64,000 bases of DNA from Solwaraspora sp. WMMD791 (GTDB taxonomy: Bacteria; Actinomycetota; Actinomycetes; Mycobacteriales; Micromonosporaceae), in assembly GCF_029581195.1 (NCBI RefSeq), contig NZ_CP120737.1, forward strand, positions 124,001-188,000, given 5' to 3'. Position 1 is the first letter of the stretch, and every line of letters starts with the position of its first letter. The position numbers and the translations under genes are program-made. Shown here piece by piece: positions 37,436 to 46,877 of the stretch. The notes under the pieces are model-generated. The model ran no database searches. It was not told the DNA's origin and saw nothing but the letters and a program-made list of their open reading frames with translations.

Positions 37436-38946
37436 CCGGGCCACCGCCCCCGCCGACGCGCCGCGCGCACTGGCGCCTGCGACTGAGCCTGCGATCCCGG
37501 CTGGCCGTCATCAGCGTGCTGGGGCTGGCCGCCGGGCTGGTCGCCGGCGGGTTCGGACTGACCGCCGTACTGGCGCTCGCACTGGAAGGCAGCGCCGACG
37601 CCGACGCACGGACGACGGGTGAGGCGGTGGCCCAGTTGGTGGCCGCCGACGCACTGCCCGACCCACTACCGGTCGCCGGCAACGAGGTACGGGTCCAGGT
37701 GCTCGACGACCAGGGCCGGGTGCGGGCCGCGTCGATCGGTGCCGACCGGCTCGTCCCCATGCTGTACGCCCAGGAACGCGACGAACTCGCCGCCGACCCC
37801 GGCGACGCCCTGGTGATTCCCGGTGACCGGCTCGGTCTGCAGGGGCCGGTCCGGGTGATCGCGGTGCCCACCGACGGCGAGGATCCGGGGACCGTCCTCG
37901 TCGGGCGGTCCATCGCCGACATCACCCGCAGCGTGGCGCTGGTGCGGCTGATCGTGCTGCTCGCCGTTCCGCTGCTGGTGGCAGGGGTCGGCGTGATGGT
38001 GTGGCGGGCGGTCGGCGCCGCGTTGCGGCCGGTGGAGAGACTGCGCGTCGGCGCCGCGCGGTTCACTGGCGGGGAGCGGTCCGGTCGGCTGCCGGTGCCG
38101 GTCGGCGGCGACGAGATCCACCGGCTGGCGGTCACGCTCAACGACATGCTCGACCGGCTGGCGGCGGCCCGGGCGCGGGAACGGTCCTTCGTCGCTGACG
38201 CCGCCCACGAGCTGCGCAGTCCGCTGACCAGTCTGCGGACGCAGCTGGAGGTGGCGCAGCGGCTCGGGGCCCGGGCAGACTGGCCGGTGCTGGCCGAAGG
38301 GCTGCTCGCCGACAGCCAGCGGCTCGGTCGGCTCGTCGACGACCTGCTGCTGCTGGCCCGGGCCGATCAGGAGCCGACGGGTGAGCCGGGAGCGTTGCTG
38401 GGTCCGGTCGGACCGGTGGAGCTGGGCGAGCTGATCGCGCAGGTGACGGCCCGCTATCCGCAACCACCGGTACGGGTGGTGCCGCCGACGCAGCCGTTGT
38501 GGACCGCCGGCGACCCGGACGCGCTGGGGCGGGTGCTGGCGAACCTGCTGGACAACGCGGTCCGGCACGCCCACAGCCGGGTGCTGGTGACGGCCCGGCC
38601 CGGCGACGGCGGCTGGCATGAGCTGTTGGTGGTCGACGACGGCCCGGGGATCGCGGCGGCCGACCGGCAACGGGTCTTCGACCGGTTCACCCGACTCGAC
38701 GACGCCCGGGCCCGCGACGCCGGCGGAACCGGACTGGGGCTGGCCATCGTGGCTCAGCTGGTCCGCCGACACGGTGGCACCGTCGACCTCGCCGACGCGG
38801 AGACCGACCGCGACACCAGTCCGGACCGCGACACGGAGCCGGACCGCGACACGGAGCCGGACCGCGACACCGGGCACCGGGGCCTGCGGGTCCGGGTCCG
38901 GCTACCGGTCGACCTCGGCGACGTCGACCCGGTCGACGTCGACTGA
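37432..38946 (+). CDS. HAMP-domain sensor histidine kinase
   Basis: A 504-residue membrane kinase. Two membrane spans (about 27-50 and 180-200) flank an extracellular sensor; HAMP follows (WRAVGAALRPVERLRVGA); then HisKA with SFVADAAHELRSPLTSLRTQ and HATPase motifs LLDNAVRHA, DDGPGIAAADRQRVFDRF and GTGLGLAIVAQL. Near the C-terminus an 18-bp unit is repeated to give PDRDTE-type repeats, probably expendable. It is coupled to the preceding regulator gene. Confidence 0.93.
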   Translation: MTGPPPPPTRRAHWRLRLSLRSRLAVISVLGLAAGLVAGGFGLTAVLALALEGSADADARTTGEAVAQLVAADALPDPLPVAGNEVRVQVLDDQGRVRAASIGADRLVPMLYAQERDELAADPGDALVIPGDRLGLQGPVRVIAVPTDGEDPGTVLVGRSIADITRSVALVRLIVLLAVPLLVAGVGVMVWRAVGAALRPVERLRVGAARFTGGERSGRLPVPVGGDEIHRLAVTLNDMLDRLAAARARERSFVADAAHELRSPLTSLRTQLEVAQRLGARADWPVLAEGLLADSQRLGRLVDDLLLLARADQEPTGEPGALLGPVGPVELGELIAQVTARYPQPPVRVVPPTQPLWTAGDPDALGRVLANLLDNAVRHAHSRVLVTARPGDGGWHELLVVDDGPGIAAADRQRVFDRFTRLDDARARDAGGTGLGLAIVAQLVRRHGGTVDLADAETDRDTSPDRDTEPDRDTEPDRDTGHRGLRVRVRLPVDLGDVDPVDVD

Positions 38947-38978
38947 TCAGCGACGGTCGGGGTGGGCGTGGCCGTCGG

Positions 38979-41561
38979 TCACCGGGCCTGGCCACGATCG
39001 GTGCAGACCGGTGCGGCCTGGCCGATCACGTCCGCCGAGTAGACGACCGCGACGGTGAAGCAGTAGTCGATCGACTGGTCCAGCCCGTACGCCACGAAGC
39101 TGTTCGATCCGGCGGGCAGGGTCATGAACGCCCGGGGCTCCTGGTCGCTGCTGCCTCCGGAGATGAGCACCTGCCCCTCGGCGCCGGCGGGATAGGTCCA
39201 GGTCAACGTCACGCTGTCCCGGTTGTCCCGCATGCCGACCTCGCTGGGCGGGGTGCCGGGTGCCGGTGGTGGCGGTCGTTCGCTGGCGGGAGCGGCCGGC
39301 GTACCGGCCGCCGAGGGCGCGGTCGTCGGCGACCCGGTGTCACCGACCAGGCTGACTCCGGCGACGACGGCCGCGGCACCGAGCAGCACCACCACGACGC
39401 CGGTGAGCACGAGCACCGGTGCACGTGGTCGCGGAGGGCTCGGCGCGGGCCGGGGGACCGGCACCAGATGTCCGCGTTGACGCCGTACCGGTAGCCGACT
39501 ACGGCGGTCGGGCAGCCGACTGATCTCGCGTCGAGGTAGCCGCGACAGCGTCCCCGACGACGAGGTACGACTGCCGGTGCCGCCCTCGGCGGCCGCCGAT
39601 CCGACGACGAGGGGCCCGTCCCCGGGCAGCCGTCCGCTGTCGGGGTGGACGTCGGTGCCGTGGCCGTTGTGCTCCGGATCGGCGGCGACCTCGTCGCCGT
39701 ACGGGCCGGTGGGTGCCTCGGTCGTGGTGGAGGCCGACCAGTGGCCGGCCGAGTGGGGTGCCCGGGGATTCGGCACGAACGCGGGGACGTCCGGGGGGAA
39801 CGGTCCGGGCGAGGCCCCGCCCCGGTCGGCCGTCGCCGACCCGTCGCCGTCGGGCGGCTCGGCGGGTGCGCCGCCGGTGGCCCGGTAGCGGACCGGGCCG
39901 AACGGGCTGACCGGGCCGGACTCACCTGCCGCCGGCGGCGCCGGCGGTGGTTCGTCGTCGCCGGCGAGCTCCGGCGGCCACCAGGGTTCGTCAAAGAGCC
40001 ACCGGCCGCCGTCGGCGTCGGGATCCGTCCCGGCGTCGGCGTCCGGGCGCTGGCCACCGGGCGGTACGTCGACCGGCACCCGGGGCGGCGGAATGGTGGC
40101 CCGGCCGTTCTCGGTCGCTTCCGGCCCGAATTCGTGTGCCGCCACCCCGGGCGGGTCGGTCGACTCCGGCCCAGGTCCGTGCGGCGGGTCCAGCGGGCCC
40201 GTACCGTCGTCGGGTCGCTCGTCGGTGCTGCCGGTCGCCGGCGCGGCCTGCGCCGTCGCGTCGGAGCGGGTCTCCTCCGCCAACCAGCCGGTGGGCGACC
40301 AGACCGGGTCGTCGGCGTCGGTCCGGACCGGGTCCCGCTCGATCCAGCCGCGATGTGCCCAGGGCGCGTCGGTGTCGAACTCGGGCAGCGGCGGTGGCGG
40401 CGCTGGCATGTCGAGCCAGGGCGGGTCGATCCGGTGCCGGGCACCGCCGCGACCGGACGTGTCGCTGTGGACCGGATCCTGGGTGCTCTGGGGTTCGGGC
40501 TGCTCGGACCAGAACGTCGGGGCGAGCGTCGGGTCCGCCAGTTCGGCCGAGGGCGGCTCCGGTTCGATCCAACCGGCCTGCGCCCAGGGCGGATCGGCGT
40601 GCGTCCAGGGCAGCTCGTGCCGGTCGGCGGCCTGCGCGTCGGTCGCCATCTGGTCGTCGGCCGTCGAGCGGCCGTCGGCCGTCGGCCGTCCGTCGGCCGG
40701 CGGGTGTCCGTTGGCTGTCGCGGGTGCGCCGATGGTGTGGTCAGGCGGTGGATCGGCCGGCGTACGGGGAGCCGGCGGCCCGCCCGGCCCGCCGGAGTCG
40801 CCGCCGCCCGGCCCGGGTGCGTCGTCGGGCAGCACCGGCACGTCGTCGTGGGCAGGACCGTCGCCGCCGCAGCGGTGGGTGGCGTCGGCGGGCGACTCCG
40901 TCAGCGTGCGTACCTGGTCGGTCAGCGGGTGGTCGGCTGGCAGGTGGGCCCGGCACAGGTCGACGGCGAGGGAAAGACTCATGTCGGACTCGGTGAGTCG
41001 GCCGCAGTCTCGCTGCATCGCACCGAGTCGGGCCAGCATCCTGATCCCGGCCGGGTGGCCGTCCCCGTAGACCTCGCGGTGCAGCTCCCAGGCGTCCTCC
41101 AGGCGGTCCCGCGCGATGTCGCACTGGCCCCGGGCGAACTCGACGGTGGCGAGGTCGGCGTGCGCGGCGAGGACCCGCAGTGATTCCGGGCCGTCGATCG
41201 CGCAGAGTTCGTCGATCACCTCCCGGTACAGGTGGGCGGCGCGGGCGTGGCTGCCGACCCGGTGCAGGACGGCGGCGAGGGTCGCGGCGGCACCGATCGT
41301 GCGTTCGTCGGTCAGGCCGTGCATCCGCTGGTTGGCCGAGTACGCATAGGCGGCCCAGCCGCGGGCCGCCGGGGCGTCACCGAGTGCCACCAGTACCCGG
41401 GCGAGTAGGCCGGCGGCGTCGGCCTGCTCGGCGCTGGCGTTCGCCGGGCGGGGGTCGGTGTCGGCCAGCGCGGCGGCGAGCAGATTCCGCGCGGCGGGTA
41501 GGTCGCCGACGCCGATCAGGCCGTGCGCCTGCGTGGTGATTTCGCCCAGGCCGAGAGACAC
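38979..41561 (-). CDS. TPR-containing membrane protein with C-terminal FN3-like domain
   Basis: An 860-residue protein. Residues 1-230 hold tetratricopeptide-type helices (LGEITTQAHGLIGVGDLPAARNLL, AAHLYREVIDEL, ARDRLEDAWELHREVYGDGHP). Residues about 240-700 are a low-complexity Pro/Asp/Ser/Gly region with repeated WA(H/Q)xGWIExxP blocks (PPWAQAGWIEPEPP; DAPWAHRGWIERDP; VWSPTGWLAEE). One membrane span (VLVLTGVVVVLLGAAAVVAG) near 735 precedes an external FN3-like domain (DSVTLTWTYPAGAEGQVLISG ... YCFTVAVVY). The GTG start precedes the TPR. Function unknown; a cell-surface scaffold is a guess. Confidence 0.72.
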   Translation of the reverse strand: MSLGLGEITTQAHGLIGVGDLPAARNLLAAALADTDPRPANASAEQADAAGLLARVLVALGDAPAARGWAAYAYSANQRMHGLTDERTIGAAATLAAVLHRVGSHARAAHLYREVIDELCAIDGPESLRVLAAHADLATVEFARGQCDIARDRLEDAWELHREVYGDGHPAGIRMLARLGAMQRDCGRLTESDMSLSLAVDLCRAHLPADHPLTDQVRTLTESPADATHRCGGDGPAHDDVPVLPDDAPGPGGGDSGGPGGPPAPRTPADPPPDHTIGAPATANGHPPADGRPTADGRSTADDQMATDAQAADRHELPWTHADPPWAQAGWIEPEPPSAELADPTLAPTFWSEQPEPQSTQDPVHSDTSGRGGARHRIDPPWLDMPAPPPPLPEFDTDAPWAHRGWIERDPVRTDADDPVWSPTGWLAEETRSDATAQAAPATGSTDERPDDGTGPLDPPHGPGPESTDPPGVAAHEFGPEATENGRATIPPPRVPVDVPPGGQRPDADAGTDPDADGGRWLFDEPWWPPELAGDDEPPPAPPAAGESGPVSPFGPVRYRATGGAPAEPPDGDGSATADRGGASPGPFPPDVPAFVPNPRAPHSAGHWSASTTTEAPTGPYGDEVAADPEHNGHGTDVHPDSGRLPGDGPLVVGSAAAEGGTGSRTSSSGTLSRLPRREISRLPDRRSRLPVRRQRGHLVPVPRPAPSPPRPRAPVLVLTGVVVVLLGAAAVVAGVSLVGDTGSPTTAPSAAGTPAAPASERPPPPAPGTPPSEVGMRDNRDSVTLTWTYPAGAEGQVLISGGSSDQEPRAFMTLPAGSNSFVAYGLDQSIDYCFTVAVVYSADVIGQAAPVCTDRGQAR

Positions 41562-41619
41562 GTCCCATCGTGCGTGTCCGACGACGGTCAGTACAAGGGT
41601 CTGATGTGGGACAGTTCGC

Positions 41620-42084
41620 TCATGATGGCGGATTGTTACCCGTCAGATGCTTGACTAACGCTTCGCTGATGTTCCGCAGCTGATCGACCTGATCCGGCGT
41701 GAGCTGGTCGAACAGGTGTCGACGGACCGCCTCGACGTGGCCGGGCGCGGCTGCGGCCAGGGCGGCGAAGCCCGGTGCGGTCAGTACCGCCAGCTGACCG
41801 CGTCGGTCGGTCGGGCAGTCCTCGCGGCGTACCCAGCCGTACTCCTCCAGCCGGGCCACGGCGTGCGACAGGCGGCTGCGCGAGGAGTCGGTGGCCTCGG
41901 CCAACTCGCTCATCCGCAGCGTGCGCCCCGGCGCTTCGGACAGCCGTACGAGGATCTGGTAGTAGGCGTGCGGCATTCCTGCCTGGCTCTGCAGCTCCCG
42001 GTCCAGGGTCGCGTTGAGGGCGCGGGTGGCGTGCAGGTACGCACGCCAGGTGCGCTGTTCGTCGTCGTCGAGCCAGCGGGTCAT
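41620..42084 (-). CDS. MarR-family transcription regulator
   Basis: A 154-residue regulator: RALNATLDRELQSQAGMPHAYYQILVRLSEAPGRTLRMSELAEATDSSRSRLSHAVARLEEYGWVRR is the winged-helix core with wing at CPTDRRGQLAVLT. Start ATG 42084 is used; two in-frame ATGs lie 9 and 12 nt upstream. It is divergent from a VOC gene with a palindromic site in between, the usual layout of a MarR repressor controlling its neighbour. Confidence 0.9.
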   Translation of the reverse strand: MTRWLDDDEQRTWRAYLHATRALNATLDRELQSQAGMPHAYYQILVRLSEAPGRTLRMSELAEATDSSRSRLSHAVARLEEYGWVRREDCPTDRRGQLAVLTAPGFAALAAAAPGHVEAVRRHLFDQLTPDQVDQLRNISEALVKHLTGNNPPS

Positions 42085-42101
42085 GACGCCCATCATACCG
42101 A

Positions 42102-42122
42102 TAGTTGTTGAGTGTTCAACTA
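42102..42122. promoter_or_regulatory. MarR-type operator between marR and VOC genes
   Basis: TAGTTG...CAACTA spaced 9 nt, with an inner TTGA-N4-TCAA, in the 59-bp divergent gap. It would be contacted by the adjacent MarR protein; inference from position and symmetry. Confidence 0.6.
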
Positions 42123-42143
42123 AATCGCGCTACCGTTCGTGAC

Positions 42144-42665
42144 ATGGGAATCCACCGCCTCAACCACGCCGTACTCTTCGTCGCCGACCTCGACCGCAGC
42201 CTGGCCTTCTACCGTGACGTCCTCGGCTTCGCGGTCGTCCCGATGACCCCGGACGGGTTCACCGGTGCCGCCTTCCTGCAGGCGCCCGGGTCCACCAACG
42301 ACCACGACCTCGGCCTGTTCGAGATCGGCCCGCACGCCGGACCCTCCGGCGCCGGGCGCAGCACCGTCGGCCTCTACCATCTGGCCTGGGAGGTCGACAC
42401 CCTGGACACTCTCGACGCGCTCGCGACCCGGCTCGCCGCCGCCGGGGCGCTCGTCGGCACCTCCGACCACGGCACCACCAAGAGCCTGTACGGCAAGGAC
42501 CCCGACGGGCTGGAGTTCGAGATCGTCTGGCTGGTGCCGGCCGATCAGCTCGACGAGCAGGCGCTCACCGCGCGCAAGCGGATCCGACCGCTGGACCTGG
42601 GTCGGGAGAAGCAGCGGTACGGCGGCCAGACCCGGGGCGGCGTCGGCGTGTCCGTGCCCGGCTGA
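42144..42665 (+). CDS. VOC-family dioxygenase/glyoxalase-like protein
   Basis: A 173-residue protein with the vicinal-oxygen-chelate fold: LNHAVLFVADLDRSLAFYRDVLGFAVV, then GLYHLAWEVDTLDTLDALATRLAAAG and YGKDPDGLEFEIVWLVP. Metal ligands appear as His (LNHAV), His (YHLAW) and Glu (FEIVW), as in catechol-2,3-dioxygenases and related enzymes. Likely derepressed by a phenolic or electrophile through the divergent MarR. Confidence 0.85.
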   Translation: MGIHRLNHAVLFVADLDRSLAFYRDVLGFAVVPMTPDGFTGAAFLQAPGSTNDHDLGLFEIGPHAGPSGAGRSTVGLYHLAWEVDTLDTLDALATRLAAAGALVGTSDHGTTKSLYGKDPDGLEFEIVWLVPADQLDEQALTARKRIRPLDLGREKQRYGGQTRGGVGVSVPG

Positions 42666-42712
42666 CCAGCCTGCCGGCAGCGACCGTGAGGGGTGCCGGT
42701 AGAACGGTACGC

Positions 42713-43663
42713 ATGACACCCGACCGGTTCGACGCCGTCCACCGCGAACTGCTCGCCCGCCATCTCGGCACCTGGGTGCCGGCCGCCCTGCGGGAGTCCC
42801 GGCGGGCCACCTTCGTCCAGGCGTACCAGGGGGCCGACCGGGGCGCGGCCGACGGGGCACTGCGGGCGGTGGCCGCCGCAGGTCCGCGCCCCGACCGGCA
42901 ACTGACGATCGTCACCCTCGCCGGAGGGACACCGGACCCGGTCGACCTGCCGACCCGCCTCGGCGCCGCCGAAGCGGACCTGCCCCGGACCGTGGCACTG
43001 CACCTGCTGGCCGGCGGCCCCGCGATGATCCCGGTGGCGTTGACCGCTGCGACCGCCGCCCGGGCACCACTGTTCTGTCATGTCGACCTGGCCGGCGCGG
43101 CCGCACCGGAGCCGCCGCCGTGGGCGGCGCTGACCGTCGGGCGCCCCGCCGAGCTGCTGATCTGTGGCGCACCACCGTCGGTGTCGCTGCGCGCGACCCT
43201 GACCCGGGCGGGTTTCCCGCTGGTCACCGAGGTCGAGATCGTGCCGTCGGGCGAGGGCGCGACGCCGACCCTGATCGCCTTCGCCACCGGGTCGGGTCGG
43301 CGGATCGAGGCGTTCAAGGACGCCCTGTGGGGGGTCGAGGAGCTGGCCGGGGCGACGCTGCGGCTCCCCGGCGAGCAGGCCGGTACGCCGCTGCCGGCAC
43401 CCGCCCACGGGGCAGGGGACCTGGGACCGTTGCGGCACGCGGTGCTGGACCTGCTGGCCGCCGAGGGCCCGCACACCGTGGCCGAGTTGCGCAGTGTCGC
43501 GGTGACCCGGACGGTCTACCGGGCGGCGCACGTCAACCGGGCGCTGGGCGAGCTGCTCGATGCCGACCTGGTCCGGCGGGAGCCGGCGGCCGGGCGGCTC
43601 GGCGGCGACGTCCGGATCAGCGCGCTGCCGGCTGCCGGCCCGCCCGTTCGATCCAGCGTTTGA
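42713..43663 (+). CDS. Hypothetical protein with C-terminal winged-helix-like region
   Basis: A 316-residue cytosolic protein, not recognised. A segment GSGRRIEAFKDALWGVEELAG resembles the start of a C-terminal domain in three-Cys-motif partner proteins, and LGPLRHAVLDLLAAEGPHTVAEL ... HVNRALGELLDADLVRR is winged-helix-like. The 3' end overlaps the convergent channel gene by 47 bp. Confidence 0.55.
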   Translation: MTPDRFDAVHRELLARHLGTWVPAALRESRRATFVQAYQGADRGAADGALRAVAAAGPRPDRQLTIVTLAGGTPDPVDLPTRLGAAEADLPRTVALHLLAGGPAMIPVALTAATAARAPLFCHVDLAGAAAPEPPPWAALTVGRPAELLICGAPPSVSLRATLTRAGFPLVTEVEIVPSGEGATPTLIAFATGSGRRIEAFKDALWGVEELAGATLRLPGEQAGTPLPAPAHGAGDLGPLRHAVLDLLAAEGPHTVAELRSVAVTRTVYRAAHVNRALGELLDADLVRREPAAGRLGGDVRISALPAAGPPVRSSV

Positions 43664-44234
43664 CCAGCAGCGAAGCGCCGGTGGCGAGGACACCGACACT
43701 GAACAGCATCTGTACGCAGACCGCGGCCCTAGCAAGCTGACCATTGGCGTGCACGTCGCCGTACCCGACGGTGGTCAGGGTGCCGATGGCGAAGTAGAGC
43801 GCATCGGTCTTGGTGGTCATGTTGACGAACTGGCCGGGGTCGCTGAAGGAAATGACCAGGTCGGCGAGGGCGAACGCGATGACGCCGCCGACCAGGGTGA
43901 TTGCCAGCCGGGCGAGCCGTACGTCGGACGGGTCGACGGTGATCTGCCGGCGGATCTGAAGCAGCACCATCGTCGCGACCAGCACGACGCCGACGGTGGT
44001 GATCACGGCGCGGATGACACGGTGCACGCCGGAGACGTCGGGTTCGATCGGTACCAGGTAGTAGAGCGCGACCATCAGCAGGCAGATCAAGATGGTGTGC
44101 CACACCTCGGCCCGGCGCCGGCGTTGCTCAGCCTGCGACGGATCGGCCGTGGACCGCTCGGTCCCGGACGGCTCGGTCCCGGACGGCTCGGCCGTGGCGG
44201 ACGGCGCATCCGGTGTTCCGGAGTTTTCGGACAT
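43617..44234 (-). CDS. Potassium-channel-like membrane protein
   Basis: A 205-residue membrane protein. A hydrophilic Ser/Thr/Glu N-terminus (1-42) with TEPSGTERSTADPS precedes four hydrophobic segments; the pore loop FAIGTLTTVGYGDVHANG holds the K+ selectivity filter TVGYGD between the last two helices. It lacks a visible S4 voltage sensor or RCK domain. Conducts K+ probably as a tetramer. The 3' end overlaps the convergent gene. Confidence 0.85.
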   Translation of the reverse strand: MSENSGTPDAPSATAEPSGTEPSGTERSTADPSQAEQRRRRAEVWHTILICLLMVALYYLVPIEPDVSGVHRVIRAVITTVGVVLVATMVLLQIRRQITVDPSDVRLARLAITLVGGVIAFALADLVISFSDPGQFVNMTTKTDALYFAIGTLTTVGYGDVHANGQLARAAVCVQMLFSVGVLATGASLLVKRWIERAGRQPAAR

Positions 44235-44350
44235 AGAGTAATTATCGCCACAGGTGGTCGGGGTGCGGCGAGGAACTCTCGTCACACCCCGACCATCTGC
44301 GGCCCTCTGCCACCCGTGTCACCGGTGGGCCACCACCGCCGGGCCGGGCG

Positions 44351-44530
44351 TCAGCTGCGGGACTTGTCCTGCTTCCAGGAGAACGGGCCGGGAAGGTCGT
44401 AACGGTGGGCCCTCGCCCGCGAGTTCCACGACCACTTGCCGATCCGGATCGTCCACGAGGAAAAGCCGTTCTCCGTGAAGTTCAACTGCAGCGGACCGAA
44501 ACGCTTCCGCTTGCGGAACATCACACCCAT
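44351..44530 (-). CDS. DUF4236-like small protein
   Basis: A 59-residue protein beginning MGVMFRKRKRFGPLQLNFTE and ending WKQDKSRS; the FRKR..G..LN.T..G.S.W pattern matches the N-terminal part of DUF4236 proteins, here with a basic tail. GGGAGCAGGG lies upstream of the ATG. Its role is unknown. Confidence 0.78.
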   Translation of the reverse strand: MGVMFRKRKRFGPLQLNFTENGFSSWTIRIGKWSWNSRARAHRYDLPGPFSWKQDKSRS

Positions 44531-44651
44531 CGCCCTGCTCCCTTCGATCGCCGACTACGGATGGCGTCGACAATTCCCGGGCGCGTCGATCGGCAAACGC
44601 GTCCTCTGTGTGCGGTCGCGCCCGTCGGTGCCCCGCTGCGGGCGAGGGCCG

Positions 44652-45107
44652 CTAGCGTGACTCCCAGGCGTCCGGCTTCAACGTCAACTTGCGCACGTGC
44701 GCCGGCATCCGACCACTGAGCACCTCGGCCAGGCTGACCTCGTCGACGACCTCGCGCACCGCCGCCCGTACCGCGACCCAGAGCCGGGGCAGGTTCTCGG
44801 CGGCACCGTCGTAGCGGGTCTCCTCCGGGCGCAGGCCACGCACGCCCGCCAACGGCCCGTCGACGGCCCGCAGGACGGTCCCGATCGTGATGTCGCGGGG
44901 CGGCTGGGTCAAGGTGTAGCCGCCCTCCGCGCCGCGCTGGGCGCGGACCACCCCGCCGCGTCGCAGGTCGGCCAGGACCGCTTCGAGGAACTTGCGCGGC
45001 ATGTCCTGCTCGGCCGCGATCGCCTGGGTGGACATCAGCGTCGGGTACGCCGCAGCCAGGATCAGTGCTGCCCGTACCGCATAGTCGCCCCGCGCGGAGA
45101 TCTGCAC
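44652..45107 (-). CDS. Rrf2-family transcription regulator without cluster cysteines
   Basis: A 151-residue winged-helix protein: VQISARGDYAVRAALILAAAYP, the HTH MSTQAIAAEQDMPRKFLEAVLADLRRGGVV and the wing GGYTLTQPPRDITIGTVLRAVDGPL. Iron-sulfur Rrf2 proteins (IscR, NsrR) have three Cys; this one has none, so it should use another signal. The GTG start lies inside the 3' end of the AraC-type gene (46-bp overlap). Confidence 0.88.
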   Translation of the reverse strand: MQISARGDYAVRAALILAAAYPTLMSTQAIAAEQDMPRKFLEAVLADLRRGGVVRAQRGAEGGYTLTQPPRDITIGTVLRAVDGPLAGVRGLRPEETRYDGAAENLPRLWVAVRAAVREVVDEVSLAEVLSGRMPAHVRKLTLKPDAWESR

Positions 45108-46003
45108 GCCCCCATCATGCCGGTTGTCGCGACCAGCTCGGCCACCGGAGGGTGCTCGCCGACTTTCGCGCGGAACGTACCCGGAGTGCAGCCGGCTTCG
45201 CGTTGAAAGAACCGTCCGAAATTCGTCGGCTCGCCGAAACCCAGGCGCTGTCCGATCTCGGCGACCGGCAGATCGGTGGCGGCGAGCAGCCGTTTGGCCT
45301 GCAACGTGACGCGGTCGTCGATGACCTGTTTGGCGGTACGCCCGGTCACGCTCAGGCTTGCCCGGGTGAGGGTGCGCACGGCGCAGCACAGTCGTTCGGC
45401 GTACTCCTCGACCCGTCGGGTCCGAGCGTGGTCGCGTTCGACCTCCAGCTGGAAACGGCGGAAGGTGTCGCCGCGCGCCGAGGCGTCGCCGACCGGGTCG
45501 ACCTGTGGGTCCTCGTCGGTGAGCAGGGCGACCCGCAGCAGGATCACCTGCAGTTGGTGTCGCAGCAGGTCGTCGACCAGGGGGGAGCGGCGTGGCCGGC
45601 CGCTGTCCACCACCAGTTGGCTGACCTCGTTGATCAGCGCGTCGGCGTCCTCGCCGACGAGCTGCCAGTACGCGGGCCGGTCCGCCGCCGCCGGGTCCGC
45701 CGGCCCGTCCACGGTCCACCGCACCACGATCGCGTCGAGCCCGGCCTGACCGCCCGACCGGGTGACCTGGCCGGCCCGGGCCCGCAGCAGGGTGCCCGGT
45801 CGGCAGGGGTACGGAACAAAATCGATCTCGTGGCTGCCGTGACCCGCAGTCACCAGCACCAGCTCCTCGTGACTCAGAAGTCGAGGTGGCGGTGGCTTTC
45901 TGGTGTCATGTGTGCTACCCAGCGTAGTTGCGCTGATCTCCCTGCCCAGTGGCTCCGGCGAGTGGGTCGGAGTCCGGCGGGCGGGCTGATCGGGTGGAAC
46001 CAT
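45062..46003 (-). CDS. AraC-family transcription regulator
   Basis: A 313-residue regulator. The N-terminal cupin-like ligand domain (LLSHEELVLVTAGHGSHEIDFVPYPCRPGTLLRARAGQV) is followed by a C-terminal double HTH (VTGRTAKQVIDDRVTLQAKRLL; VAEIGQRLGFGEPTNFGRFFQREAGCTPGTFRA). ATG 46003 is used; an ATG 36 nt upstream is possible, neither with a clear ribosome site. The end overlaps an Rrf2 gene. Target unknown. Confidence 0.85.
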   Translation of the reverse strand: MVPPDQPARRTPTHSPEPLGREISATTLGSTHDTRKPPPPRLLSHEELVLVTAGHGSHEIDFVPYPCRPGTLLRARAGQVTRSGGQAGLDAIVVRWTVDGPADPAAADRPAYWQLVGEDADALINEVSQLVVDSGRPRRSPLVDDLLRHQLQVILLRVALLTDEDPQVDPVGDASARGDTFRRFQLEVERDHARTRRVEEYAERLCCAVRTLTRASLSVTGRTAKQVIDDRVTLQAKRLLAATDLPVAEIGQRLGFGEPTNFGRFFQREAGCTPGTFRAKVGEHPPVAELVATTGMMGACRSPRGATMRYGQH

Positions 46004-46174
46004 CGCCTCGACGGTAGCCGGCTCGTGCCACCGGCGCATCCGCTGCGACCGGTGGCTCGGGCATCGGCCGGTTCGACAGCGCCATCGGCGGCGGGAGTAC
46101 GGCGCATCGCCGTACTCCCGTCACGCGAAACAGCCGGGCTCGCCGCCGTGACCGGCGGGAACCGACCGTTCCGA

Positions 46175-46606
46175 TCACCGTCCGGCGAGTAGCCGGTTGA
46201 CCGCGGTGTCCACGTCCAGGTGTTCGGACTCGCGACCGCGGGGCACCACCACGTACGTGCGGCGCAGGAAGCGGACCAGGACGCTGCGGGGCACCTCGAA
46301 CAGCGCGTTGCCGTCCGGCGAGCTCAGGGCGAGCGCGACGTAGTCGCCGCGCGGGGTCGCCCATGGCCAGACCCGGACGTCGCCGATACCGGCCGGTTCG
46401 TCCAGTCCGGTGACCAGCAGTTCGCGGGCGAAGGACCAGCTGACCGCCTCGCCGCCGGCCGACTCCGCGTGGAACAGCACGTGGACGGCGTACGGATCGG
46501 TAGGTTCATAGCGCAGGCTGGCCCGGACCGGCAGCGCGGTAGCGTCCGGCGCGATGAGCCGCAGTGACGTCTCGACCTCGACGGTCGTTGGTCGGATGAC
46601 ACTCAT
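46175..46606 (-). CDS. ssgB: SsgB-like sporulation/septation regulator (SsgA family)
   Basis: A 143-residue SsgA-like protein: LRYEPTDPYAVHVLFHAESAGGEAVSWSFARELLVTGL, GIGDVRVWPWATPRGDYVALALSSPDGNALFEVP and VVPRGRESEHLDVDTAVNRLL align with SsgB. SsgB helps place FtsZ rings during sporulation in morphologically complex actinomycetes, a lineage marker. ATG 46606 has GGGGGAGA upstream. No SsgA partner is in the window. Confidence 0.88.
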   Translation of the reverse strand: MSVIRPTTVEVETSLRLIAPDATALPVRASLRYEPTDPYAVHVLFHAESAGGEAVSWSFARELLVTGLDEPAGIGDVRVWPWATPRGDYVALALSSPDGNALFEVPRSVLVRFLRRTYVVVPRGRESEHLDVDTAVNRLLAGR

Positions 46607-46877
46607 GGACGTTCTCCCCCCGGCACCGCTGCGGGACGCCCGCCCCGCTTTCCCCATACTCAGGTCCTGCATTTGATTACGCTCCGTCTAACGCTGATCT
46701 CACCCAGTAGAGGGAAGCGGCTCCGGGATGCACCAAGAATGTCTTGTTTAGGTGGGTTGTCCGGTTCTGCTTGGGTAACTGGATGTGTCCGGCGTCGGGT
46801 GGTCTCGGACGTCGACTCACTCCGGTAACGTCCAGTGGTGCCCTGTGGTGACGGGGCGGGCGACAATGAGGGGCAAA

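Noticed and set aside
44436-44660. Plus-strand frame MPIRIVHEEKPF over the DUF4236 gene
   Set aside because: The minus-strand frame has the family motif, a ribosome site and proper codon bias.
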